Program-made: the position numbers and the translations under genes
DNA from: Budorcas taxicolor
Taxonomy: Eukaryota; Chordata; Mammalia; Artiodactyla; Bovidae
Length of the DNA: 64,000 nt
NCBI RefSeq assembly: GCF_023091745.1
Contig: NC_068910.1
Location: 134,123,170 to 134,187,169 of the forward strand
Direction of reading: 5' to 3'
In this document: one piece after another, positions 26,075 through 37,504 of the stretch
Layout of the letters: each line of letters begins with the position of its first letter
Numbering within the stretch: the first letter of the stretch is position 1
Notes under the pieces: model-generated
Database searches by the model: none
What the model saw: the letters and a program-made list of their open reading frames with translations, nothing else
Told to the model about the DNA's origin: nothing

Positions 26075-26870
26075 ACAATCTAAAGGAAAAATAAGAGTAC
26101 AGACAATGCAAAGATAAAGAAATACAAGTGGCAATTAAAAAAACAAATAAAAGTATCCTCAGTAATGACTTAAGAAAAATTTCAAAAAGATCACAAGTTT
26201 TGCCCAACACATGGCAGAAATTCAAAAGACTAAACATATCCAATACTGTCAAGAGTACGGGGAAGAACTCTTATATACTATTACTAGGTGTTCAGAAAGG
26301 AACAACATTATTACAAGGCCATTTGGTAGTACCTAATAAAATATTCAATGTGCTTCATCTTTGTCCTATGAGTTCTATTGATGAGACTTGATCCTCCAGA
26401 AATAATCCTGCAAATTTTGTACAAGGATATTCATGTTGGCAACATGTAATAACAACAAACTGTGAAAACCTAAATATCTATCAATAAATTAATGTTTTAT
26501 ATGGATATGGAATACTCTGCAGGTGTCATAAAAGAACAAGGGAATCCTAAATGTACTGCCATTGCAGGGTGTCTGGGATATATTATTGGGTGGGAAAGGA
26601 AGTGCAGCAAAACAATATAGAATTACATTTTTACAAAGAACTACATTTACATGTTTATGTATGTAAACATGTGCATGTATGCTTGTACACGTATAGAAAA
26701 TAGACTGGAAAGATATTCACAATCTCCCTCTGGGAATGGGAGTGGGAGAATGGAGTAAGGGGAAAATATTTTCACTTTGTACTTTATATTTCAAAATTTT
26801 TTTAAATTTACAACATAAAACATTAACTTTGTCTTTGAAATAAAAGGAAAAGTAAAATTTGACAACTGTA
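26075..26870 (+). mobile_element. Ancient L1 3' fragment
   Basis: Degenerate L1 3' sequence. Visible are the caagagtacggggaagaactc and ggaatactctgcaggtgtcataa blocks, followed by a long AT-rich tail. Subfamily not assigned; boundaries approximate. Confidence 0.55.
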
Positions 26871-26894
26871 TTTGTTTTCTGATTTTAAAATTAA

Positions 26895-27425
26895 CTATTA
26901 TGGTTTTGAAATGTGTCTGCAAATCCTTTGACACTTCTCCATTCAAAAGGTAAGAAACTAAATCCCCTCCCTTTGAATGAGGGCCAGACTAAGTCACTCA
27001 CTTCTAACAGTTTGTGGTAAAATTGATGCTTTGGGATTTCTGAGGCTAGATCATAAAAAGGATGGCTCTCTCTTGCACACGCTCTCTCTTGCTCATTCTC
27101 TCTCTTGTCTGTCCTTGGGGAATCCAGTTACCTCATGATTCGAGGACACTCAAACAGCTCTTTGAAAAGGACCACATGGAGAGGAACTGAGGCCTCCTGC
27201 CAGCAACCAATACCAACTTGCCACCCAGATCCTCCAGCTCCAGCTAAGTTTTAATAAGTCTGCAGTCCCTGAACCTCATGAGAAAACCTGAGCCAGAACC
27301 ATGAACCAAACCATACCCAAATTCCCGGCCCACAGAAAAGGCAAGAAATAATAAATGCTTATTGTTGCTTTGCACCACTAAATCTGGGGGTAATCTGTTC
27401 AGCAACAATAAATAACAAATATCTA
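26895..27425 (+). mobile_element. MLT1-type LTR relic
   Basis: Blocks include gaggaactgaggcctcctgc, agaaaacctgagccagaacc and aataaatgcttattgttgct, then gggtaatctgttcagcaaca near the 3' end. This is an MLT1-like solo LTR. A T-run follows at 27465-27485. Confidence 0.75.
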
Positions 27426-27464
27426 CCAATCTCCCTCTGGAGAGCAGAGTGGGGAAATGGATGG

Positions 27465-27485
27465 TTTTTTTTTTTTTTTTTTTTT
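27465..27485 (+). repeat. T-homopolymer
   Basis: Twenty-one T between the MLT1 LTR and the L1. It may be the poly(A) tail of an unrecognised minus-strand insertion. Confidence 0.9.
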
Positions 27486-28087
27486 AAGTTTTACCTTTTT
27501 TCTTTATACATTTATGATTGTTTGGCTTTTTAAAGTCATTTATGTTGAAAGAAAGAGAAACAAAGACTTTTAAGCATATTTTAAAAAATTGTTTTTCCTG
27601 ACCTTAAAAATAACACTAGTGAAAAAGGACAAAGTTGGAGGACTGACATTACCCACCTTCAAGACTCACTATACAGCTATAAGAATCCAAAAAGAGGGAT
27701 ACTGGAAAAGAGATAAGTAGAGCAAGGAAACAGAATAAAGGGCCCAGGAACAGACCCATGCAAATACAGTCAACTGATCTTTCGCAAAGGATCAAACACA
27801 GTTCAGTGAAGATAGGATAGTCTTTTTAACAAATGGTGCTAGAACGACTGGACATCCACATGCCAAAAAAATTGAGATACTCAGCTTATACATTCCACAA
27901 AAATTAACTCAAAATGGATCACAGACCTAAATGTAAAACACAAAATTATAAACCTTCTAGAAGATAACATAGATAATCTAGGTGACCTTGGGTTTAATAG
28001 TGAGTTTTTAAATACACCACCAAGACCATGATCTGAGAAAGAAGGAAAAACTAATGTTAGACTTCATTACAATTAAAAACATCTGCT

Positions 28088-28353
28088 CAATGGCACCCTA
28101 CTCCAGTACTCTTGCCTGGAAAATCCTATGGACGGAGGAGCCTGGTGGGCTGCAGTCCATGGGATCGCCAAGAGTCGGACGCAACTGAGCAACTTCACTT
28201 TCACTTTCACTTTCATGCATTGGAGAAGGATATGGCAACCCACTCCAGTGTTCTTGCCTGGAGAATCCCAGGGACGGGGGAGCCTGGTGGGCTGCTGTCT
28301 ATGGGGTCGCACAGAGTTGGACACGACTGAAGCGACTTAGCAGCAGCAGCAGC
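28088..28353 (+). mobile_element. Bov-A2 SINE
   Basis: Complete dimeric Bov-A2, plus orientation, with a short (AGC)n tail. It interrupts an L1 between ctgctc and ctctacag. It pairs with an opposite Bov-A2 216 bases away. Confidence 0.96.
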
Positions 28354-28569
28354 TCTACAGAAGGCTCTGTTAAAAGAATGAAAAGACAAGTCACAGCCTG
28401 GGAAAAATATTTGCAAAATATATATCTGATAAAGGATCCAAAATATACAAAGATTTCTTAAAACTCAATGATAAGAAAACAATCCAAAAAATAGGCAAAA
28501 GACACCTCACCGAAGAACATATACAGATGTCAAATGAGCATATGAAAACAGGCTCAATATCATATTCTT

Positions 28570-28835
28570 GCTGCTGCTAAGTCACTTCAGTCGTGTCTGA
28601 CTCTGTGCGACCCCACAGATGGCAGCCCACCAGGCTCCCCCGTCCCTGGGATTCTCCAGGCAAGAACACTGGAGTGGGTTGCCATTTCTTTTTCCAATGT
28701 ATGAAAGTGAAAAGGGAAAGTGAAGTCACTTAGTTGTGTCTGACTCTTCACGACCCCATGGACTGCAGCCTACCAGGCTCTTCCGCCCTTGGGATTTTCC
28801 AGGCGAGAGTACTGGAGTGGGTTGCCATTGCCTTC
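28570..28835 (-). mobile_element. Bov-A2 SINE
   Basis: Complete minus-orientation dimer inserted in the same L1. A perfect 10-base direct repeat, tcatattctt, flanks it (28560-28569 and 28836-28845). Confidence 0.97.
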
Positions 28836-29519
28836 TCATATTCTTAGGGAGCTGCAAATTAAAACAACAATAGATATCAATATGCCCCTCCCAGAATAGC
28901 TAAAATCCAAGAAAATGGCACCACCAAATGCTGATGAGGATGTGGAACAATAAGAACTCTCATTTGTTGCTACTGTGAATGAAAAATGCTACAGCCGCTT
29001 TGGAAGACAGTCTGGCAACGTCTTACAAAGGTCTTACCATATGACCTAGCAACCATGCTCCTAGGTACTTATTCAAATGGGCTTAAACATTATATCTTCA
29101 TAAAAACCTTCACACAAGTGTACACAGAAGTCTTATTCATAATTGCCAAAATTGGCAGTGACAAAAATGTCCTTCAATAGGTGAATGGACCAAAAGAAAA
29201 AGAAACCTCAAGACACACAAACAAGTCTGTAGTATACCTACTCAATGGAATATTATTCAGTAAAAGATATGAGCTATCAAGGCACAAAAATACATGGAGA
29301 AACCTTGAATGCTTAGTGTAAAAAGGCAGGCTGAAAAAGCTGCATACTGTATGATTTCAACTATATGGTACTCTGGGAGAGGCAAAATATAGAGGTACTG
29401 AAAAGATCAGTGAATTCATTAGGTTGCCAGGAATTCAGGAGTAGAGATAGAAGGAAATGAAATAGATGGAATATTTCAGGCATTAAAACTATTCTGCATG
29501 ATACTGTAACGATGCATGC

Positions 29520-29650
29520 ATGCATGCATGCAAAGTCACTTCAGTCGTGTCCAACTCTTCGTGACCCAGCGGACTATAGACCTCCAGGCTACTCTGTCCA
29601 TGAGATTCTCCAGGTAAGAATACTGGAGTGAGTTGCCATGCCCTCCTCCT
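29520..29650 (-). mobile_element. Bov-tA SINE, partial
   Basis: Minus-orientation body of Bov-tA without the tRNA-like head. It is preceded by an (ATGC)n tract at 29511-29531 that forms its tail end. Confidence 0.88.
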
Positions 29651-29848
29651 AATGATGGATACATATCAATATATATTTGTCAAAACCTATAGAACTATAA
29701 ACACAAAGGATGAACCCTCATCTAAACCATGGGCTTTAGTTAATAAAATGTCACTATTGGTTCACCAGTGATAACAAGCATACTGATGCAGGGTGTCATA
29801 GGGGAAACCGGTAGGGAAAGGAGACAGAAAGGATACGGAGACTTCTGT

Positions 29849-30072
29849 TGCATTGCGAAGTACACATGCTCGGTTGTATCCAACCCTCCAACCCCATGGA
29901 CAGAAGCCCGCTCAGCTTCTCTGTCCACGGAATTTTCCAGACAAGAATACTGGAGTGGGTTGCCATTTCTTCCTTCAGGGGATCTTCCCAACCCAGGGAT
30001 CAAACCCATGTCTACTGCGGCTCTTGCATTAGCAGGTAGATTCTTTACCCCTGAGCCACTTGGTAATCCAGG
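29849..30072 (-). mobile_element. Bov-tA SINE
   Basis: Complete minus-orientation Bov-tA ending in ccctgagccacttggtaatcc (tRNA-like head). It is flanked by the 9-base direct repeat gacttctgt at 29840-29848 and 30073-30081. Confidence 0.95.
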
Positions 30073-30088
30073 GACTTCTGTACTGTGT

Positions 30089-30172
30089 GCTGCTGCTGCT
30101 GCTGCTAAGTCGCTTCAGTCATGTCTGACTCTGTGCGACCCCACAGACAGCACCCCACCCAGCTCCCCCACC
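30089..30172 (-). mobile_element. Bov-A2 SINE fragment
   Basis: The (GCT)n tail plus about 65 bases of body in minus orientation, cut off at cccccacccc. It abuts the Bov-tA at 29849-30072. Confidence 0.88.
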
Positions 30173-30243
30173 CCTAATTTTCTATAAACCTAAAACTGCT
30201 CTAAAAACTAAAGTCTGTTTTTTTTTTTTTTAAGTAGCACTAA

Positions 30244-30528
30244 CCCTGGGTGTTCTTTGGAAGGAATGATGCTAAAGCTGAAACTCCAGTACTTTGGCCA
30301 CCTCATGCGAAGAGTTGACTCATTGGAAAAGACTCTGATGCTGGGAGGGATTGGGGCCAGGAGAAGGGGATGACAGAGGATGAGATGGCTGGATGGCATC
30401 ACATACTCGATGGACGTGAGTCTGAGTGAACTCCGGGAGTTGGTGATGGACAGGGAGGCCTGGCGTGCTGCGATTCATGGGGTCGCAAAGAGTCGGACAC
30501 GACTGAGCGACTGAACTGACTGACTGAA
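30244..30528 (+). mobile_element. BovB LINE 3' fragment
   Basis: A short 5'-truncated BovB starting at ccctgggtgttctttggaag and ending with the actgactgactgaa tail. It is close to the family consensus as I recall it, so probably fairly young. A T-run and a partial Bov-A2 lie just to its left. Confidence 0.92.
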
Positions 30529-31271
30529 CCAATTGAAGGAAAAGTTGAAATAAGAAAATACAGCCGCCTATAACCTCAGCAGAAGACCACTGTTAACACC
30601 TGGGCTTAGTTCCCTCCAGTCGCTTTTCCAGTTTGTTTGTTTGTTTTAATGTCTATGCGTACATCATTTTTTATTTATTTATTTTTTTAAGGAGTTGCAA
30701 TCATTCTTCGAAATCCATTCTGAAGGTTTATGGTCTAGTTTCAGTTCAGATTTTTAACTGCAAAGAAAGTAGCCCATATAAAACACTAGTGATACCAAAA
30801 ACAGATTCTAGAGGGGCCAGTTGCTATGGGAATGATTGAAAATAAATTTCATTTCACACTACACCCTGGTAATGTACTGACCAGAAGGAAAGAGAAATGC
30901 TGGGAGTAAGTCAGAAGGGTAGCCAAGAAAACTTCTAATCAGGAAGGCAAATACTTCAGCCTACTGAAGTTTCAAAGAAGCCAGTAGCATCACTTTGCAA
31001 TTTAACTACTTATGCTCTTTCAGCAACCATATCAATGTGGGGAAAGGACCCAGGCAAAGCGGCTGGAATACATTCTCTCTCTTCTTTACTGACAGTTTGA
31101 TGGCCAAACAGCCAGCAGGTCTCTCTCAGGATGTGGGCTGTCTCAGCAGCATGGTGCAAAGCCAGGAAAAAAAAAAAACACTCCTTCTCTCCAAAGGAGA
31201 TGCTGCAAATGTTCAGGAAGCTGCAAAGCTCAGGCTAGAGGTGATCAGTCTGGACACTGCATTGGCCCTTA

Positions 31272-31323
31272 GCACTGAAGTGGGCCCTGGGTGTCCCGCA
31301 CTGAAGTGGGCCCTGGGTGTCCC
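31272..31323 (+). repeat. Perfect 26-bp tandem duplication
   Basis: The unit beginning gcactgaagtgggccctggg is present twice without mismatch (31272-31297 and 31298-31323), followed by gcactg of a third partial unit. Confidence 0.97.
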
Positions 31324-31649
31324 GCACTGTACAGGGGTTAACACTTTAGATGCTGGATCATGGGGCAGTCTGGAGGTTCTGGGGGATGGACCAGGAGGCC
31401 AAATGGTAGGGGGCATTCCAGGAACTCAGGCGAGTGACTATTTTCCCACAAATGAATCTTAACATATGAAAAAGCAAAAGGCTAGATCAGGGTGTTCCAA
31501 CTGATTTCTCACCTTCCCACAACCAACACTTTTATGAAAGACGAGACTGTTTAGAATACACCCCAGGGGCAGTCTTGAAGGGAAAAAGCAGAGCCAATAC
31601 CACAGACAGACGGTGGTACTGTTCCCATCTCAGGGAAGAGCACAGCTTT

Positions 31650-31838
31650 ACCATCAAACAGATCCATTTCATACTCGGCTCTGCCAAGTGTTACTATAAA
31701 CTATATAATCCTCACTTTCCTCATCTGTAAAAGGAGTGTAATGGTTTCTCCTCCGTGAGTTTATGATAATGAGATAAGCACTGGGAGGTGCTAGCCAAAA
31801 TGCCTGGCACAGAAGTGCTCATATGATATAGTGCCGTC
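31650..31838 (+). mobile_element. MIR SINE
   Basis: tcctcactttcctcatctgt, gtgagtttatgataatgaga and aatgcctggcacagaagtgc, in MIR order. Confidence 0.85.
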
Positions 31839-32771
31839 GCCGCCACCGCCATTAGAGATAGCTGGTCTCTGCTCCTGATTCCTTTCCTTTTTCTTTGTTA
31901 ACACAGCTGGGGGCTCCATCACCCTCTCTCTGTCCATATTCCAACAGAGATGTCCAGTCACTATTGCCGTAAAAATACAAAGTCCCCAAAGTGTGAAATA
32001 TCAGGCAGTCATCTTTTTCCTACAGCATCCGAGGAACAGTTCTCTATTCTGGAGAGAAACAAAGACTTCTGACGCCAAGCCGTCCCAAATCACAAAGCTA
32101 TTGATACAGTTATGGACATTTTGGGTAACAGACTCTAACTCAAACATAGGAACTAGGATTAGAGTTGCCAGGCATCATCAAGGCTGCAGAAAACCCAGGA
32201 TTAGGGTAAACAGTGATTGACTGATTACCAATATATGACACCATTTCCAAATGGTGCAAAAGAATATCCAGCTGTTTGCTTTCTTTCTTTAAGCTTAGTG
32301 GATTCATATTTTTGTTTTTAAAAAATCAATATTGAAAACTATAGATAATCAAATATACCTCTGTCTGCATTTCCCAGAAATGACAATTGTTAACATTTGT
32401 TATGTTTGCATCAAGTCCTTAAAAAAAAAAAAAAAGACAGATAAAATCTATTACCTTCCCTACTCCCAAATCTGTTTATCTACAATTCCTATCAAGAATT
32501 TATCTTTGTCTAATCCAGTTCTACTTTATTCTTTCCCTTATCTAAATTTTCTTTTTTTCTAACAGAAAGCAAATTTAAAAAAACAATGTACAAGGGAAGA
32601 TGTCTATGTGAAGAGAAGCTGCACCAGGACACACTCTCACCTGCTCCAGGCACAGCACACATTCACTGCAGGCAAAGGCTATCAGGGGTTATTCTGCATC
32701 TCAGACCTACCAACACCTAGGAAGCAGGGCAGACCCCCCTAAGGCCTGCGACTGAACTCCCAAAGGCTTAC

Positions 32772-33003
32772 CTGGGTCCAGGTGCGTGAAAGAGCCCACC
32801 ACAAAGTCCAGGGTGGACACGGCGAGCAGGAGCAGAAGCAGCAGCTGGAGACGGATTATCCATTTGACACCTGCTAGGTTAATCCCCAGCAAGGCCAGAA
32901 GCACGGCGACTGAAATTCCTCGCACGGCCCAGATATTCCTGAGACTCATCAGATCTGAGACGGATTCAGCAAAGCCGGTGATGTACATGGCACCTGCAAC
33001 ACA
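32772..33003 (-). CDS. SLC12A8: SLC12A8 internal coding exon (transmembrane helices 4-5)
   Basis: This 232-base minus-strand exon encodes CVAGAMYITGFAESVSDLMS onward to VGSFTHLDP plus one base. It follows FGQ of the 41280-41471 exon in phase 0 and ends in phase 1 at CCAG|gtaagcc. It contains the strongly hydrophobic RGISVAVLLALLGINLAGVK and LQLLLLLLLAVSTLDFVVGS segments, expected as consecutive helices. The start is set by homology. The exon begins TGT GTT GCA GGT GCC (C-V-A-G-A), which uses the AG at 33005-33004. A second AG ten bases later (GTTGCAG) would break the frame. The intron-side acceptor tract here is only moderately pyrimidine-rich. The next exon expected for the family (beginning around EHGFIGYSPE) was not found down to position 1. 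Confidence 0.95.
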
Positions 33004-33472
33004 CTGACAGGCATTTTCAGGTAGGAAGAGTCACCAAGGAAAAAAAAAAAAGCCTCAGGGCTGCCCAGCACTGAGGGCCCTGCTCACTTTCAGAATTCAA
33101 CACCCAGAAAGCAGCAAGGGGGTTAAACGAGCCCTTCTCCCCCAGCAGCCCTTCCTGGGGCCCCCTTCCTTCTTGCCTACATCTCTCCCACCATCCACAG
33201 GGGAGAATGACTATCAGTGGTAACTAACATGAAAAGACTATGGGAGGAAGAAGATGGGGCTTTGGGCAAAAGAGACCTTGAGACTCCCCTGTGAAGAACT
33301 AAACAGAGAACACAAACACAAGGTGTGTGGGGTCCTATCTCAGAGCCTTAGAGGCCACTGAGCAAACCGCAGAGTTTTCTCTATCTCTTTGAATGTGTTA
33401 CTATTATTTTTTAAATTACCTAAAACTTAGAAATGAGCAAAAAATGAACAGCACATTCTTCCAATGTCATAT

Positions 33473-35140
33473 GGAACATTTCATGCAAAAATGGGCTCAA
33501 CACGGACCTAACAGAAGCAGAAGATATTAAGAAGAGGTGGCAAGAATACACAGAAGAACTGCACAAAAAAGATCTTCACGACCCAGATAATCACCATGCT
33601 GTGATCACTCACCTAGAGCCAGGCATCCTGGAATGTGAAGTCAAGTGGGCCTTAGAAAGCATCACTACAAACAAAGCTAGTGGAGGTGATGACATTCCAG
33701 TTGAGCTATTTCAAATCCTGAAAGATGATGCTGTGAAAGTGCTGCACTCAATATGCCAGCAAATGTGGAAAAGTCAGCAGTGGCCACAGGACTGGAAAAG
33801 GTCAGTTTTCATTCCAATCCCAAAGAAAGGCAATGCCAAAGAATGCTCAAACTACCGCACAATTGCACTCATCTCACATGCTAGTAAAGTAATGCTCAAA
33901 ATTCTCCAAGCCAGGCTTCAGCAATACGTGAACCATGAACTTCCTGATGTTCAAGCTGGTTTTAGAAAAAGCAGAGGAACCAGAGATCAAATTGCCAACA
34001 TCTGCTGGATCATCAAAAAAGAGAGTTCCAGAAAAACATCTATTTCTGCTTTATTGACTATGCCAAAGGCTTTGAGTGTGTGGATCACAATAAACTCTGG
34101 AAAATTCTGCAAGAGAAGGTAATACCAGACCACCTGACCTGCCTCTTGAGAAACCTCTATGCAGGTCAGGAAGCAACAGTTAGAACTGGACATGGAACAA
34201 CAGACTGGTTCCAAATAGGAAAAGGAGTATATCAAGGATGTATATTGTCACCCTGCTTATTTAACTTATATGCAGAGCACATCATGAGAAACGCTGGGCT
34301 GGAAGAAACACAAGCTGGAATCAAGATGGCTGGGAGAAATGTCAATAACCTCAGATATGCAGATGACACCACCCTTATGGCAGAAAGTGAAGAGGAACTA
34401 AAAAGACTCTTGATGAAAGTGAAAGAAGAGAGTGAAAAAGTTGGCTTAAAGCTCAACATTCAGAACACTAAGATCATGGCATCTGGTCCCATCACTTCAT
34501 GGCAAATAGATGAGGAAACAGTGGAAGCAGTGTCAGACTTTATTTTTGGGGCTCCAAAATCACTGCAGATGGAGATTGCAGCCATGAAATTAGAAGACGC
34601 TTACTCCTTGGAAGGAAAGTTATGACCAACCTAGATAGCATATTCAAAAGCGGAGATATTATTTTGCCAACAAAGATCCGTCTAGTCAAGGCCATAGTTT
34701 TTCCAGTGGTCATGTGTGGATGTGAGAGTTGGACTGTGAAGAAAGCTGAGCACCAAAGAATTGATGCTTTTGAACTGTGATGTTGGAGAAGACTCTTGAG
34801 AGTCCCTTGGACTGCAAGGAGATCCAACCAGTCCATCCTGAAGGAGATCAGTCCTGGGTGTGCATTGGAGGGACTGATTCTGAAGCTGAAACTCCAATAC
34901 TTTGGCCACCTCATGTGAAGAGTTGACTCATTGGAAAAGACCCTGATGCTGGGAGGGATTGGGGGCAGGAGGAGAAGGGGACGACTGAGGATGAGATGGC
35001 TGGATGGCATCACCGACTCTATGGACATGAGTTTGAGTGAACTCCAGTATTTGGTGATAGACAGGGAGGCCTGGCGTGCTGTGATTCATGGAGTTGCAAA
35101 GAGTTGGACACAACTGAGCGACTGAATTGAACTGAACTGA
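33473..35140 (+). mobile_element. BovB LINE, 5'-truncated, reverse-transcriptase half
   Basis: The element starts around the linker before the reverse transcriptase and ends at the BovB 3' tail (actgaactga at about 35140). Two long overlapping frames remain: 33601-34122 (WALESITTNKASGGDDIPVE onward) and 34080-34625, which includes GVYQGCILSPCLFNLYAEH and NLRYADDTTLMAESEEEL. One frameshift near 34060 separates them and another interrupts the C-terminal part near 34545. This is the least decayed BovB in the window, with the YADD catalytic motif present. The truncation removes the endonuclease, so it cannot be autonomous. Confidence 0.95.
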
Positions 35141-37244
35141 GTGCTAAATAGATGATGGTACTGTCGCTGGAAATTTGCAACCAAGTTATAAATAAAGATT
35201 CTTGGAACTGAAGAGATTTACTTTTAGGGGAAAGTTTTGACGGTTCAAAATTAAATCATCTTCTCAAAAACCTAAGGATTTGTGGGTAAGAGGTAAGAGT
35301 AACTATGGAATGTAGGTAAAAGTATCAGAGATTTCATATTTGGTATGTGGAGGAGCTGATAAGTAATGTTTTTGTTTGGGAAGTATAGAAAAATGTAATT
35401 ACTGCTTCTAAAAGCAGACAGTAACTACCCAAAGAATGAAAAGCATAGAACTTCCAAATCAACAAGGGGGAAAATAGAACAGAAATAAATTTAAGCCATG
35501 TTGGCAAAATAAGGAGAAATTTTTTAAATTTCAAATTATCTAGAAAGCAATAAAACAGATTTATTCTAGAACTTGAGAAGCACATTAATCCTGCATTCAG
35601 AAGGGGGGAAAGTACCACTCTAATTTTCTTTAATAGTTTAAAAATACATTAACAAAGTATTAAGAATCAATATAAAATCAATATAAATACAAAGATAGTC
35701 AGAAGAAATATTTAATAAAAGGATATGTGAAATTAATAAAATGAAAGGAAAAAACAAAAGAAGGTATACAAAGAACAAAGCTGATTTTTTCTTTTTTGAG
35801 ATCAATAAAATACATAAACACCCGACAGTCTGATTAAGAAGAGACAGTACCAAAATAGAGACTTTTAGAAGTGAGAAAAGGAATAAAACTACTCTTACAT
35901 AAGAGAGTAAAACAATGAATAGAGAATGAATGTACCATGAATTACACTACATCCGTATCATACAATACTAAGCAACTAGTTTAAAAGCATGACTTCAAGG
36001 CACTGAGCTAGCAGAATGTCAATGACTTCTTGTTCAGTGATAAATACAAGTCATAGAATAGGTTATGGAGTTTGTTCCCATCTTTGTAAAAACAAGCAAG
36101 TGCTTCAAACATCCATAAATTCATGTCAGTGAACACAAGGGAAGGTGCTGAACAGGACGCTTGGTGTTCACACTGGTTACCACAGGAGGGGAGGGAAACG
36201 ACCTTTTCATCCCCATTATCTCGGATATGCCGACTGGTTACCATGCACATCATTTCGCAATTTTAAAGAAATTTTATCAAGGAAAATAAAAACAAACATA
36301 TTTAGAGTATTATTCTGTTTATGCAAAAACTGCATCTGGGCACAGTGCCTCTAGGACACAAGGTCCCCCCACGGCCCGATCACTGCCAGCGAGCGCAGGC
36401 CTGGACTGGGCTCTGGGCTCCCCTAGGGAGAGATATACACAACAGCGGCTGCCAGCCCTTGCCCAGAGCAATCCAACCACCTCAGACATGGTCTACCTTC
36501 CAACCGTGAAGCTCCTCTTCACTAGAAAATATCCCTTTCGATTTGTCTAATGTGTAAATCTCCCCAAACTTTACTATATTAAAAATTGTGTTTTATCTCC
36601 TCTGAAAGTTTAGAATCACAAGCATTCCTTTTTCTCTTTGGTCCTCTACAGAGAACTCCTAACCCTCTGACACAGGAATCAGAGGGTGTTACCCACTATA
36701 TTTTCAGTGTGTAACACCTCCCTTTGAAAGCATTTTTTTTTTTTTATTGCATTTTCACAGTCATAGGCATTTTTCTTTCCAGAAAGAAATCTACCTAGAA
36801 GATAGAGCTGTCTCTCCACACCCCTCCTCTTCTCACATGAAACCCCTAGTTAAAGGTTTGCATTGGTAGGCTATATGTGCTATAGATGTGTTTTCCCCCA
36901 CATCACAAACCCCAGCCTGTACTGGGTCCAGGAAAGTCTTTCTGTCCTCCATCATTTACAGAGTCTAGTGAGCAGCAGGTAAGCCATGAATAAATGTTTT
37001 TAGACAGGACAGTGCAAGCTGAAGCTGGATATTATGCGTCCAGGGCAAGCGGTCCTGAGGAAGCACTCAGGTGAGTAGGGCAGGGAGCAAGGAGGGACCC
37101 CAGTTCATCACTTCTTTCACACACAACAGGCCTGGCACCAGTGTCTCAGAGAGATGAATGGGGAAGGGTCTGGAAGGATGCAAAGCAATGGAAAGTTTCA
37201 TAAGCTTAAAAAAAAATCATTATTTTAAGTGTCTGTATCTTCTT

Positions 37245-37497
37245 AATGTTGATGCTCTGGGGCAAGGGCCAGCAAACTCTGGCACTCTGGCCAAATCCCG
37301 CTGCTGCCTGTTTGGGGAATAAAGCTTAACTGGCACACAGCCATGCCCACTTCAAAACGTCTATGGCTTCTTTCACACTTATATAGCAGAGCTGAGTCAC
37401 TGTGAAAGGAACTGATACACTCACAAAAAACTAAAATATTTACTATCTGGCCTGTTTTAGAAGAAGTTTGATGAGCCTGCCCCAGGGCACAACAGGC
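37245..37497 (+). mobile_element. hAT-type nonautonomous DNA transposon fossil
   Basis: Starts at ctggggcaagggccagcaaa and contains ctggcacacagccatgccca, aaaatatttactatctggcc and aagtttgatgagcctgcccc. The two ends are inverted complements. Subfamily name withheld. Confidence 0.75.
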
Positions 37498-37504
37498 CAT
37501 CTCC

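Larger units (their letters stand above)
27600..29510 (+). mobile_element. Old L1 LINE, interrupted by two Bov-A2 SINEs
   Basis: L1 ORF2/3' sequence reads continuously across three pieces: 27600-28087, 28354-28569 and 28846-29510. Recognisable L1 blocks include aggactgacattaccc near 27643, tcaaatgagcatatgaaaac near 28531, gatgaggatgtggaac near 28934 and aaacattatatcttcataaaa near 29088. The gaps are filled exactly by Bov-A2 elements, so this L1 is older than those SINEs. It is heavily decayed. Confidence 0.8.
1..32771 (-). other. SLC12A8: SLC12A8 intron downstream of the last visible exon (incomplete)
   Basis: The donor gtaagc starts at 32771 and no downstream coding exon was recognised, so this looks like a single intron of at least 32.7 kb running off the left edge. 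I looked on the minus strand for the next conserved blocks (FFTVFGVFFPAATG, GFNMGGDLREP, YIIFVFLLGAICTREALRYD) and saw none. The interval is mostly interspersed repeats, listed separately. Stretches where I see nothing definable include about 60-540, 800-1470, 1620-2320, 2900-3390, 6760-8400, 9000-10030, 13400-14140, 15020-16250, 16360-17630, 18500-20620, 20770-21650, 22020-23920 and 30540-31640. Confidence 0.75.

Noticed and set aside
33601..34625. Two overlapping frames as host genes
   Set aside because: Both encode BovB reverse transcriptase; the shift between them is mutational.
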